A stretch of 64,000 bases of DNA, from the NCBI GenBank assembly GCA_963281255.1, contig OY725506.1, positions 2,523,001 to 2,587,000 on the forward strand, given 5' to 3'. The notes beneath the pieces were generated by a model that saw only the letters and a program-made list of their open reading frames with translations, was not told where the DNA came from and did not search any database. The stretch's first letter is position 1; each line of letters starts with the position of its first letter. Positions 45,901-55,300 of this stretch are shown in pieces. The DNA comes from Aphrocallistes beatrix. Its lineage: Eukaryota; Porifera; Hexactinellida; Sceptrulophora; Aphrocallistidae. The position numbers were made by a program, and so were the translations under genes.

Positions 45901-46774
45901 GGAGTCGACTGTAGTTCGACTTTTTATCATTAGGATTAATGGTTGCTTTCATGTGTGAACTATTTGCTTTTTTGGAAAGTCGAACTATTTCCGGTTTTTG
46001 TGCGAACTATTTCCACCATACCCTCAGATTAGTGGCGTAGCCAGTGGCGCCGACAAGGTCCTACCAGGGGCTACGGTCCGTCTTAACTGGGCCTGCAGGA
46101 ACATTTTCTGGGCCTGCAGGATATTTAGTGGACCTGCAGGCTCTGCAGGCCCATTGGCTACGCCTATGCTTCAGATTAATACAGTTTTTTTTCTCTGAAC
46201 TCACTTCGTCATATTGTGGATCTTTCGAATCAGCTTGAAGTGAGCTATCCTCCGAGATTGTTATCTCCTCAGTCACATTCAAATTCTCCACCACAGTGGA
46301 ATACTGTAGAGACTGCGAGCTGGCGTCTTTAGAAAGACTCGGTGAAGATCCTGGCACTACTAGAGAATCAGACGGCATCAGGATATTCTCTGTAGAGACA
46401 GAATGCGTCTCTCTCTCATTGAGAATAACACTGGACGGCGTGTTAGAGAATAACAAATTCATCATTGAAACGTTCTTATGATCAACTGACTTAGAATTCT
46501 CCTCCATCTCTTTCAAGGTACGTTCATCTATAATGACTGTGTCAACAACTGGAGGAGGTGTAATAACGGCTTTTTCCTCGTTGATGTTATGATTGGTGAT
46601 GTTATTCAAGCTTGTTCTTGAGTCTGCGATAAGGTGTGCTGTGTTATCATTAGTTTTTTTGAGACAGTTGAAAAGAATGAGAGTTAGAAGGAATATTGAG
46701 ATGAAGACGCTTGAGATGGTGGCAATCGCGAAACTTGACACCTCTTGAGTTGTCTCGATAGGAATAGGCGCCAT
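40331..46774 (-). CDS. LAT/PAG-like transmembrane adaptor, 2 exons, 1,058 aa
   Basis: Exon 1 is 46774-46205 (190 aa, donor GAA|GTGAGT) and exon 2 is 42937-40331 (868 aa, acceptor TATACAG); both join in phase 0. A 14-residue N-terminus precedes a membrane span (15-35), Cys37 and KK, fitting a palmitoylated transmembrane adaptor. The long cytoplasmic tail carries about 16 YxxI/V/L/P motifs (YSTV at 158, YDEV at 188, YAPI at 197, then YESI, YASV, YSCI, YSEL, YEDI, YASI and others) and PxxP motifs such as PPQLPAR and LPPVPK. Such motifs recruit SH2 and SH3 proteins after Src-family phosphorylation. The C-terminal part (about 868-1005) is a 20-residue repeat of NDxxQ units. No catalytic domain is present. 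Homology to LAT, PAG or NTAL cannot be shown from sequence motifs alone; convergence is possible. Confidence 0.8.
40493..40905 (-). repeat. In-frame coding tandem repeat (60-bp units)
   Basis: Units of 60 bp, made of four related 15-bp subunits, encode NDETQ-NDMIQ-NDEIH-NDVTQ. Seven copies of the CRE octamer TGACGTCA occur in it, at 40561, 40591, 40651, 40711, 40771, 40816 and 40876. Confidence 0.88.
42963..43123. mobile_element. Family C MITE in the adaptor intron
   Basis: The ends CAGTACAATAGAACTCGG and CCGAATTCTACTG are flanked by TA, just upstream of the exon 2 acceptor. Confidence 0.75.
43286..43585. mobile_element. Family M MITE, inverted orientation
   Basis: It is the mirror of 27657-27969, with blocks AGCGAGCGACGGG, CTCAAATATCGATATACAG and GGAGTCCTGCCATACCACAG. 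Confidence 0.75.
44038..44551. mobile_element. Family H element split by family B
   Basis: It starts CAGGGCATTATACGGCC and ends GGCTATATAATACCCTG. A complete B element occupies 44353-44523. Confidence 0.8.
44353..44523. mobile_element. Family B MITE nested in family H
   Basis: The ends are CAGTCGACTCCGCTTAAT and AAGCAGAGTCGACTG. The right flank is TA; the left is AA. Confidence 0.82.
44764..44945. mobile_element. Family N element
   Basis: It contains GGTATGGTGGAAATAG at the left and CCATTTCCGCATTACCG at the right, similar to 39473-39634. Confidence 0.7.
45022..45657 (+). mobile_element. Family A copy split by family D and other sequence
   Basis: The 5' half (about 45022-45155) and the 3' half (about 45585-45657) flank a stretch containing two overlapping D elements (about 45323-45542). 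Confidence 0.65.
45665..46022. mobile_element. Family N element split by a family B element
   Basis: Family N halves surround the B element at 45727-45911, whose ends CAGTCGACTCTGC / GGAGTCGACTG are flanked by TA. Confidence 0.78.
46205..46774 (-). CDS. Adaptor exon 1 (membrane span)
   Basis: It begins at an ATG with no signal peptide and encodes the span FAIATISSVFISIFLLTLILF. It ends PQYDE at GAA|GTGAGT. Read-through past this donor runs into a repeat. Confidence 0.8.
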
Positions 46775-47144
46775 TTATATCTTATATTGAAGAAATAAAG
46801 TTAAATAATTAAAACTCAAAAAGTTTCAAGTTATAAATTTTGTATTAATTTTCAGGATTGGGGGAGGGGTTCATTTTTTAAAAATTGTCAACAGAATGAT
46901 AACTCACTCCAGAACATTCCACCAAAGGTGCGAAAATGTCTATAATGAAATATCTTAAGAAATATTTACAATCATAGTTTTCTAATTAAGTGTAAAACTC
47001 GGATTCTACATTCAAAAATACTGCTAAGATCACATTTTATCTTAAAATAATAAAGAATAGACTCAAAGCTTCCTGCAGAGTTTGTTAAGAGAATTATTTA
47101 ACGCGTCTTGCACGTAAAATATCGTGATTTGTAGTTAAATAGTA
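46775..47144. other. Upstream region of the adaptor gene
   Basis: AT-rich, with no clear repeat and no obvious TATA box close to the start. Nothing further recognised. Confidence 0.4.
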
Positions 47145-47541
47145 CAGTGGATGCTGGTTATAAGAACACCGTTGGGAACTGCATATAATGTTCTTATAAC
47201 CGGCATAAATTAAATGGGGTATACCGTATTGCTTCGAATAAGCGCCCGGGCGCTTATTTATTTCGTGCACCCTTTAGACCCGGCGCTTATTCAAGCCCCG
47301 GCGCTTATTTATTTCACTCACCCTTTAGACCGGCGCTTATTCAGGGAAATATGGTATACATTTATGGTTTGATATGATGTTCAGAGAACTAGAATGCCCC
47401 GGCGCTTATTCGAGCCCCGGCGCTTATTCAAGCCCCGGCGCTTATTCGAGCCCCGGCACTTATTCAAACCGGCGCTTATTCAGGGAAATACGGTATGTCA
47501 ACCGTTTTCTAGTAGAATATTCTTATATCTGGCATCTACTG
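47145..47541. mobile_element. Family E element carrying a GCGCTTATTC minisatellite insertion
   Basis: The ends CAGTGGATGCTGGTTATAAG and CTTATATCTGGCATCTACTG are inverted. Inside, about 47222-47505 is a repeat of CCCGGCGCTTATTCAAG units bounded by ATACCGTATT and AATACGGTAT. The E half reappears at 56817. Confidence 0.7.
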
Positions 47542-47618
47542 ACTATTTAACCGAATAAGCCGCACAAAATTGCAAAACTAACGCGCCTTCCAATTATTCT
47601 GAACACAGGATATACCAA

Positions 47619-47765
47619 GGCCGTAGTCACTAGGTGTGAAGTGGTCCGGTTGAGACTAAAAAGTGGTGAGGTTGAAACCAGTCCGATCGTACAAAATGGT
47701 CCCTTTGGAGACAAAATTGGTCAAAAGTGGTCATGGTGAAACAGGACCAATCGGTCCGGCCCTGT
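47619..47765. repeat. Short GGCCGTAG...GGTCCGG repeat
   Basis: It shares AAGGCCGTAG, AGGTGTGAAGTGGTCCGGTTG and AGACTAAAAAGTGGT blocks with 58103-58195. The ends resemble those of the hAT relic at 854. Confidence 0.55.
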
Positions 47766-48003
47766 AACTTATATCTGTCATCTGCTAATATAATACTTTT
47801 TTGGGTTTTTTTGCCGAAAATGCAGATTGAATGCTTAATGAAATCACGTCGATATATCAGAGAACATTTTATAAGTAATTTTTATAATAAAATGTGTGAA
47901 AATATGTATATATACTAGTTATATACAGTCAGAGTGGCTTATCATGAACTGAGACTTATCTAAAATCCGAAGTGAGATGGAAAATAATCTGGGGGTCTAA
48001 GCA

Positions 48004-48218
48004 CATACATGCCAACCTGAGCCATGATAAAAACGGGACGCAGTGTTGAATTTCGCGGGACATGGCGGGACGCAATAGAAAAGTATTATACATGAGTAAA
48101 AAAAGCGGGACATAATGGGGAAATTTCATGTAAAAGCGGGACACTCGTGAAAATTAGCTCAATAGAAGAGTGAAAAAAGCGGGACGTCCCGCCTAAAACG
48201 GGACAGTTGTCAAGTATG
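48004..48218 (-). mobile_element. Family A MITE
   Basis: A full copy, read from the right as CATACTTGACAACTGTCCCG. It carries the GCGGGACGTCCCGC palindrome. Confidence 0.8.
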
Positions 48219-48690
48219 TATTCAAATTTCATCTGAAATTATCTTGGCGGGAAGGAAGCAAAAAAATTCACATCAAATAAATTTTTAGAGAGAAAATGTT
48301 TCTGACCTCAGTTAAACACTACAGAGCTTCAGAATTTCAATACAGAAATAGAAATCTTTTCGATATAAAATACTTTGAAAATCCAGTCAATTTAATCTTT
48401 GTTTAATTGACTTTTGTAGCAGAAAGTAATTCCTCACTTTTTATACGGAGAATTTACATCATTATATGCATATAAAATTCTTTAGTTAACATATTTAAAA
48501 TATTTCAGTTAACATTAATTAAGAATTTCTAACATCATTGAGTACGTATGCAAATAATGTGCAACTTTCATTCAATAGAAATGCCATATTATTCATGCAA
48601 AATTTAAACTTTGTATAGTTTCATAATGGAATGGAGAATAGTCATGTAAAGTTGAAACTGAACAGTTAAAAATTCCCGCCTAATTAGGCC
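48219..48690. other. AT-rich non-coding stretch
   Basis: No gene, RNA or clear repeat was recognised. Confidence 0.4.
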
Positions 48691-48691
48691 T

Positions 48692-48785
48692 AGGAATGCT
48701 GCTTACTCATTTCCGGTTTAACCATTTTAGGCGGGGAAGCCATATAAATGCGGGACAGTCACTATAAATAGAAAATTCCCCAATG
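48692..48785 (+). promoter_or_regulatory. Family Q promoter-like module
   Basis: TCATTTCCGG at 48707, AGGCGGGGAAGCC at 48729 and TATAAATAG at 48763 keep the 56-bp spacing seen at 34835. No gene start directly follows. Confidence 0.6.
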
Positions 48786-48969
48786 CCTATTCGGGTATTT
48801 TAATTAATTAAACCTAAGACTACCGAAATGTACCACAGTACTTTATGGTTTCTTTCCCATTGAAAATGGCTGTAGACATCCGCGATATCACGAGTTTTCG
48901 ATAATCTAGGGTTAAATGGACAAACATAAAAAGCTTGCATCTTAATAACTCGTAAATGGCGCTAGATTT

Positions 48970-49045
48970 TTGTTAACTCATTTCCGGTGTCATTTTGGGC
49001 GGGGAAACCTTAGAAGTGTGGGATCTTTGCTATAAATAGAAATGA
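48970..49045 (+). promoter_or_regulatory. Family Q promoter-like module
   Basis: TCATTTCCGG at 48978, TTGGGCGGGGAAA nearby and TATAAATAG at 49031, spacing 53 bp. It lacks the GTTTAA that follows the motif in other copies. Confidence 0.55.
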
Positions 49046-49089
49046 CTCCAGATAATTTAAGCGATATTATACTATTGCATTTACATGCC

Positions 49090-49330
49090 AGCCGTCCAGT
49101 TTTTGACGGGACCCGCTTTTCCACTCTTCCACTGAGCTAATTTTCACGGTTGTCCCGTTTTTAAATTAAATTTCTCTCGTATTATGTCCCGATTTTTTGG
49201 ACCGGGTAGTACCCGGTCTTTTTACCGGGTAGCACCCGGCATTAGACCGGGTAGTACCCGGTCATTTACCGAGTAGCACCCGGAATTCCCTCTGGGCCGC
49301 CCGGCCATTGCCGGGTAACCGGGTGGGTTA
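49090..49330. repeat. Family A fragment and ACCCGGTA repeats
   Basis: A partial A copy runs into CCGGGTAGTACCCGGT units, several of which are self-inverted. Confidence 0.6.
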
Positions 49331-49761
49331 CGACGCCTATGCCTATAAGGTATCTTCAATGAAACTAAGAATTTTGCTAGCTTATTTTGACCCGAAGTTA
49401 TATACATTCGGGATCATGAATATAACAGAATCAAACCCTAGTTATTAGTGTTTTAGCATTTACAGTATTTGTATAGGGTTAAATAAAAATATTCATCGGG
49501 GGGGAGGGGCAACTATTTGAGTTCATCCGGTTGTTATTTACATGCCGTCTTATTAAGTAAACAAACAACAATAATAAACACCATATTATAAATCAATACA
49601 TAAACCAGAGAATGTTGTTAGCACCAATATAGCTAATCTAAATCCTTCATCATCATAATGCTATAGAGCAAACTAAAACTACTAAACCTACCAACTACTA
49701 CGTACTAAAGTCAATATATATTATAGAATATAACACACAAGCAATGGACTCCCACCAAACT

Positions 49762-51102
49762 CTATTGATCTGCACCTTGAGCAGTATCACCTGTATCAAC
49801 GATATTCTCATAGTTGATTTCCTCGTTAGTGATGGCCTTGTAGAGTTGAGTGATGTCACGACATGTCGTCTCGAAATGGGTTGTCGCGTCGTAGGATTTA
49901 CTGATGAAGCAATGGGAGGTTTTGTCCGTGGCTGTGTCGATTGGGACGAAGCAGTCATCTACTTTGACGAACTTATGCACGACAGGACCAAGCACTTTTA
50001 AGGCTGGGAAGATTTCCTTTTCAGGGTCAGCTGTCTCAACTGTAGTGCTAATCATGGCGATGTAGTAGTCCTTCGAAGCAACATTATGCGCAAAACTCAC
50101 CATTGAAAGGTAAATATCGTTGTTACGTCCGACTTGATTCTGAGGGAAAATAATTTGACAAGACTTCGCATTACTGGTGTTTGGAATCGGATGATCGAGG
50201 ATACAGATGGCACGGATCACCTGACCGATTTTCTTCACACGTGTGGGGAAATAGGAGGGGTCACCAAGCACGATTTTCGCACGTGCAGTCTGTCCTTGTG
50301 ACTTAACACCGGTCACTTTTCCGTCCTCGAAAATGACCTCATCAACCGGTTTATCGAGCATGTACGTGCCACCGTAGATGGCAGATAAACGCGCGAAACC
50401 TTGAGGCAACTCTCCCAGACCGTATAGAGGATAGAGGTACGGTGAATTCCCATAACGAGCCATCGATTCGCAATACAATTTGATGCGAGAAATCGGTTCC
50501 AAGCAACTTTGGTCCAAGTATTTATCGTTCAGGAATAACCCCATCGCGTGACCACAGAAATCTTTGGTGTTATCATCCAGCCCGAAATTAGTGAAGACAT
50601 CACGCATCGTTAGGGATGGAGCTATTTTCGCGTCTTTTGGCGGTTTTGATTCGTCAAAATCATTGATGGCAGAAAGGAAATTTTTGAAGCGGCGTTTTTC
50701 AAAAATTCCCATCAGAGATGTGGCTAGTGCTTCTTTTTCGTTCGATGGGACTTTAAAAATCTTCTCACCTTTGTAGACATAACTCCCTTCAACCGATTTG
50801 AATTCGAGATACTTGGTGACGCCGGTTTTTATCAATATTTTCACCAACTGCCCGCTGGCCATCAGGAACTTTGGAATAAGGTCAACATTCCAATCTCGTG
50901 GACGGCTGTTAGGGAGGGCAGTAGGATCCTTCTGAAAATGCTTGAAAAGATCATCAAGCGGCGTAATGGAAGCACTCTCACCTCCGTAGTATTTATTCCG
51001 ATCCATGTGGAGGACTTTTCGTCCGGACACGGATAAAAGTCCGCTTAGAATGCATTCTGTAAGGCCTGTACCAAGCACGATCACGTCATATGACTCATCC
51101 AT
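49762..51102 (-). CDS. GDI2: Rab GDP dissociation inhibitor, 446 aa, single exon
   Basis: A full-length Rab GDI, a cytosolic protein that extracts prenylated GDP-Rab proteins from membranes and recycles them. The N-terminus [20 protein letters not shown] and the YYGGESASI motif are hallmark GDI sequence. The downstream [21 protein letters not shown] block is the conserved third region. Length matches animal GDI (about 445-447 aa), which separates it from the longer Rab escort proteins. The symbol refers to the family; GDI1 and GDI2 cannot be told apart. A TATATATAA-like box lies about 50 bp upstream of the ATG on the minus strand. The lack of introns is unusual for this conserved gene and may mean a retrocopy, although the frame is fully intact. 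Confidence 0.95.
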   Translation of the reverse strand: MDESYDVIVLGTGLTECILSGLLSVSGRKVLHMDRNKYYGGESASITPLDDLFKHFQKDPTALPNSRPRDWNVDLIPKFLMASGQLVKILIKTGVTKYLEFKSVEGSYVYKGEKIFKVPSNEKEALATSLMGIFEKRRFKNFLSAINDFDESKPPKDAKIAPSLTMRDVFTNFGLDDNTKDFCGHAMGLFLNDKYLDQSCLEPISRIKLYCESMARYGNSPYLYPLYGLGELPQGFARLSAIYGGTYMLDKPVDEVIFEDGKVTGVKSQGQTARAKIVLGDPSYFPTRVKKIGQVIRAICILDHPIPNTSNAKSCQIIFPQNQVGRNNDIYLSMVSFAHNVASKDYYIAMISTTVETADPEKEIFPALKVLGPVVHKFVKVDDCFVPIDTATDKTSHCFISKSYDATTHFETTCRDITQLYKAITNEEINYENIVDTGDTAQGADQ

Positions 51103-51147
51103 TTGATTTCAATTCAGAGGTTCTAATGGGTGAGATGATGGTAGAGT

Positions 51148-51160
51148 TATATATACCACA
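51148..51160 (-). promoter_or_regulatory. Possible TATA box of the GDI gene
   Basis: The minus strand reads GGTATATATAACTC about 50 bp upstream of the start codon. Position is the only support. Confidence 0.4.
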
Positions 51161-51185
51161 TTATGACAGATAATATACCTTAGGG

Positions 51186-51241
51186 CAGCGGTTTTCAACC
51201 TTTTTAGACTGTGGACCCCCAAAAAGGGTTGAAAACCGCTA
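51186..51241. mobile_element. Internally deleted hAT-like MITE, 56 bp
   Basis: CAGCGGTTTTCAACC and GGTTGAAAACCGCTA are flanked by CCTTAGGG at 51178-51185 and 51242-51249. Related to 26564-26719. Confidence 0.85.
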
Positions 51242-51440
51242 CCTTAGGGCATACATATATATAGAGAGTGCCAGGAGTCCCCCTGGGTGAGGAGTCCCTT
51301 GGACTCCTCACTCTAGCTCCAAAAGTCCGGGGGGGGGGACAAAATTGAGAGGGGGGATACTTAGTGCTATGACACCGTTTGTAAATGAAATTTCCCCCAT
51401 TATTTCCGCTTTTTTAAGTTATCTTAGTTGCACCATAAAG

Positions 51441-51643
51441 CATATATACCAACTTGAGCCATGATAAAAGCGGGACGTGGTGTTGAATTTCGCGGGACAC
51501 AGTAGAAAAGTATTATACATGAACTCAAAAAAAGCGGGACATGAATAAATTTCATGTAATAACGGGACACTCAATAAAAGTCCCCTGTAATAAGAGATAA
51601 GAAAGCGGGACGTCCCGTAAAAAACGGGACCGTTGGCATGTAT
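51441..51643 (-). mobile_element. Family A MITE
   Basis: A diverged copy with CGGGACGTCCCG and ends CATATATACCAACTTGAG / GTTGGCATGTAT. Confidence 0.75.
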
Positions 51644-52224
51644 ACTAAAGATATAATTATTCTAACGATATGTGGTTCGTTTATTATAAAAAAAGAATTT
51701 CCTAATGTTATTGGTAGAGATTACCCCTCAATGAAGAGAAATTGATAGGACATTTGCTACATAATAGTTCTACTATAAGAGATACCTATGCCTATGCAAT
51801 TCTAAATACGTAAAGCCTTTTAGATAATTTACTTATGGGATCTCAAGTTACTTCATAGGTAGTAAACGATTCTTATAATTAGAGGAGAGGATTGGTAATA
51901 AACTTCAGTGTATTTGTTACAAATCAGTTATTATGTATAATACATTATTATGTATAATCAATCAGTTTTTATGTATAAATACCTGAAATGTTCAGGTATT
52001 TACAGAATAACTGATTTGAAGTTTTAACGGTAACAAACAAGGGCGTAAATCCATATTCAATAGTGGGGTACATATTATTTAGAGGGAGTGAAGCGATGGA
52101 TATTAGTGTACCACAAGCAAAAAAGTGGGGGGGGGGGGTACATGTACCCCCCCCAGGATTTACGACCATGGTAACAAATATAAGATAGTAGAATATGGTA
52201 GGACTGGGTAGGATTGTATGGTAT

Positions 52225-52565
52225 TTAGCTTGACATAATTTCACAGGAAATGTCGGGACGCAATAGAAAAGTATTGTAAATATAAAGAATAAAAACAGCG
52301 TGCATTAATAGGGATATTTCATGTACAAACGGGACACTAAATTAGCTCAATATAAAAATGAAAAAACCCGGGACGGTTGGCATGTATGAGATGTATGAGA
52401 ATGCCAACCTCTGGAAGGAAAAAATCGGGAAAAGTAGCATTTTAGCGGGACATTTAACTATTTAACGGGACATAGTATATTTGTATGAAAAGCGGGACAA
52501 TCCACTTTTTGGAACGTTTTCGCGGGACATTACTTTCAACATATGTCCGAAACGGGGGCGTATCC
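52225..52565 (-). repeat. Two degenerate family A copies
   Basis: Fragments at about 52225-52387 and 52395-52565 share GCGGGAC and CGGGACGGTTGGCATG blocks with family A. Confidence 0.6.
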
Positions 52566-52648
52566 CGCCAAGTTGACAATTATGGTGTTATTCTATGGAC
52601 GATAAGGTGGATGAGCTGTAAACATTTGATTAAACCTCCTTTGCCCCT

Positions 52649-52742
52649 GGAATGTGTCGCGTCATTTCCGGTTTAAGTCTTTTTGGGCGGGAAAGCCATA
52701 AAAAATCGGGGTATTTGCTATAAATAGAAAAAAACCCAAGAC
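52649..52742 (+). promoter_or_regulatory. Family Q module, forward half of a head-to-head pair
   Basis: TCATTTCCGG at 52662, TTGGGCGGGAAAGCC at 52684 and TATAAATAG at 52719, spacing 57 bp. The second half at 52778-52858 runs in reverse, so the two TATA boxes face each other. Confidence 0.6.
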
Positions 52743-52777
52743 ATCCGGGGGTTTAACCCTTGGAAGCATTTGGGATT

Positions 52778-52858
52778 TTTCTATTTATAGTATTAACCCC
52801 AAACTTATAAGGCTTCCCCATTGAAAATGGCTTAAACCGGAAATGATGCAACACGTTC
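52778..52858 (-). promoter_or_regulatory. Family Q module, reverse half of a head-to-head pair
   Basis: On the minus strand TCATTTCCGG starts at 52846 and TATAAATAG at 52789, spacing 57 bp. Confidence 0.6.
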
Positions 52859-52870
52859 CTGTGGCAAGCG

Positions 52871-53435
52871 TGGTTTTAACATAACGACAATGGCCTTACC
52901 ACTTTTTATGAGCTTCCGACAGCCCTGGAATGTAGGATAAATGCTAAAATTAATTTTTTTTTAACTCGAATTGAATATAATGTTTTCATTATTCACAAAA
53001 AAAAGGCAAATTTATACTTTATCACACACAAAAAAACTTTATTAATTAATATTAAATAATACCATATTAGCTCTTCCTGATAGTTCATACAACAACAATA
53101 GTCAAATTGTAATATAGATGCAACCTTACATTGTGTAATATGAGCCTACACTAATCCTTATGATTGGAATAATTCCCTCAAGATATCAGCACGAAGCAAT
53201 ATTAGGTAGTCCACAGGAGAAAAATCCTTATAAGGTATGAACGGCCAAAGGAAATTGAATGGGCATTATGGATATTCAAAATGGCTAAAAATAGGTTTAA
53301 TTAAACATTAATTTCCATCGTTTTTCCTTACCGTTTGAACATGCTTGAAGATTTTTTATTTTGACACTAAGGACTGGATTTTTCTGCAAGAAACGAAGGT
53401 TTTGAGATAGAGTGACGTTACCAAATGCATACATA
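52871..53435. other. AT-rich non-coding stretch
   Basis: No gene, RNA or clear repeat was recognised. Confidence 0.4.
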
Positions 53436-53850
53436 CAGTAGAACTCGGATAAGACGTACCCCTCCGGGAAGCGGAAAAAGTAGTACTATTAGTAAGTACA
53501 CACTAACCGAGTTGATATTACATATGAATCTATATATCATACATGCCAACCTGAGCCACGATAAAAGCGGGACGCAGCATTGAATTTCGCGGGACAGGCG
53601 GGACGCCATAGAAAAGTACGATACATATAACACAAAAAAGCGGGAAATAATGGGGAAATTTCATGTAAAAGCGGGACACTCGAGAAAATTAGCTCAATAG
53701 AAGAGTGAAAAAATCGAGACGTCCCGCCAAAAACGGGACAGTCGGCAAGTATGCTATATATTAATTGAATTTTGGTTCAGAGAAATGAGTACGTACTAAG
53801 CCGAAGTACGTCTTATAATATCCCGAGTACGTACTAACCGAGTTCTACTG
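53436..53850. mobile_element. Family C MITE containing a family A element
   Basis: The ends CAGTAGAACTCGG and CCGAGTTCTACTG are flanked by TA. The body is split by the A element at 53538-53753. Confidence 0.85.
53538..53753 (-). mobile_element. Family A MITE with perfect 8-bp target duplication
   Basis: A complete 216-bp copy flanked by CTATATAT at 53530-53537 and 53754-53761, inside family C. Confidence 0.88.
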
Positions 53851-53852
53851 TA

Positions 53853-54029
53853 CCAACTTGAGCCATGATAAAAGCGGGACGTGGCGGGGCGCAATATAGA
53901 AGTACTAGCTCACAAAACGCAGACACAAAACAGGGAAAATTCTTTTAAAATCGGAGAAATTATCTCATACGAAGAGTGAAAAGGGCGAGACGCCCCGCTA
54001 AAAACGGGACGGTTGGAATGTATTCAAAT
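53853..54029 (-). mobile_element. Degenerate family A copy
   Basis: CCAACTTGAGCCATGATAAA and AACGGGACGGTTGGAATG mark its two ends. Confidence 0.65.
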
Positions 54030-54171
54030 GGCGCCTTTTTCAGTGGACCATTTTTTTTAATAACTAGTTTTTTCCCGCGTGTCCAGTCTAAAAATTATTC
54101 GCAAACGTGCCAATTTATATGATGTATATATTTTATATACGATGTCCAAGAATCATATACTAAAAGTTCAT

Positions 54172-54259
54172 TGTGCATGCGCAATTTTCACATTGCGCAT
54201 GCTCAGTTAACACATTGCACATGCGTTAACGTCACTTTGCGCATGAACATTTATGACTG
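54172..54259 (+). promoter_or_regulatory. NRF-1-like array, four units at exact 22-bp spacing
   Basis: TGTGCATGCGCA (54172), TGCGCATGCTCA (54194), TGCACATGCGTT (54216) and TGCGCATGAACA (54238) repeat every 22 bp. The first two match 11 of 12 positions of the known NRF-1 consensus YGCGCAYGCGCR; the other two are weaker. The array starts 282 bp before the ATG of a mitochondrial gene. NRF-1 controls many such genes in animals; its use here is inference. Confidence 0.6.
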
Positions 54260-54453
54260 ATAAGATTTACGTCACTAAGGTAGGCTGGTAACTAATGATA
54301 GAAACTCAATTGATCATGCAATACCTCCCAAGAATCCCAGTTAATTTTCAGAAAAAAAAAGGTAAAATGTTCAGTTTTTATATTCTCTGATTACTGATCA
54401 CTCTATTTGAGATAACTATTCACAGTTCAATTTATTCTGATTAGATTCCATAT

Positions 54454-55300
54454 ATGGCAACACTACGACTATTCTCCACCGCCCGTCCTTTCTCTCGTCT
54501 CGCGAAATTTCGCACACCCATACGATACAACACGACACAGCGTTTCAGGCAATCACTCCTACACAATCCTGAAACACGTGTAACTACACTTGACAATGGA
54601 TTACGCGTAGCCACTGAAGACACTGGCCTACAAACAGCTACCGTCGGTCTATTCATAGACGCAGGATCACGATGGGAAAATGCAGAAACCAATGGCACAG
54701 CACATTTTCTCGAACATATGATCTTTAAAGGTACTTCAAATCGTACTCAACCACAGCTGGAGAAAGAGATTGAGAATATGGGCGCGCATTTGAATGCCTA
54801 CACGAGTCGAGAACACACCGTCTATTTCACTAAATCACTGAGTGTAGACATTCCTCAATGCGTGGATGTGCTAGCTGATATTCTTACCAATCCATTATTA
54901 CCTGAAGAAGCGCTGGAGAGAGAAAGAGGTGTTATTCTCCGTGAAATGGAAGAGGTAGAGAAGAATGTTGAAGAAGTTATATTCGACTACCTCCACGAGA
55001 CAGCATTCCAAGGCAGCTCTCTAGCTTACAGCATCCTTGGTCCAACGAAAAACATTAATAAAATCTCACGTAGAGACCTCAAGCACTATATCACCACGCA
55101 TTATCACCCAGCGAGGATAGTGCTAGCAGGAGCTGGGGGTGTCGATCATGATGAGTTGGTGAAGTTGGGAGAGAGGCATCTGGGGCGGTTAGGGCGGGAA
55201 ATGAGTATCGATTCGTTTCCAGACTTAGAACCGGCGTTCTATGTCGGTTCAGAGATTCGAGTGAGAGATGATGCGATGCCAGCGGCACACGTTGCATTAG
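54454..55300 (+). CDS. PMPCB: PMPCB exon 1
   Basis: Presequence and M16 catalytic half, ending GCATTAG|GTATGT. Reading into the intron gives only four further codons. Confidence 0.93.

Larger units (their letters stand above)
42937..46204 (-). other. Intron of the adaptor gene, filled with repeats
   Basis: The intron of 3.27 kb holds family C, M, H, B, N, A and D elements. No exon-like open frame with splice signals is visible inside it. Confidence 0.7.

Noticed and set aside
46061-46204. Read-through end of adaptor exon 1
   Set aside because: A strong GTGAGT donor follows GAA at 46205, and codons beyond it enter a CCTGCAGG-rich repeat.
49762-51102. Rab escort protein instead of GDI
   Set aside because: Length of 446 aa and absence of the long insertions typical of escort proteins favour GDI.
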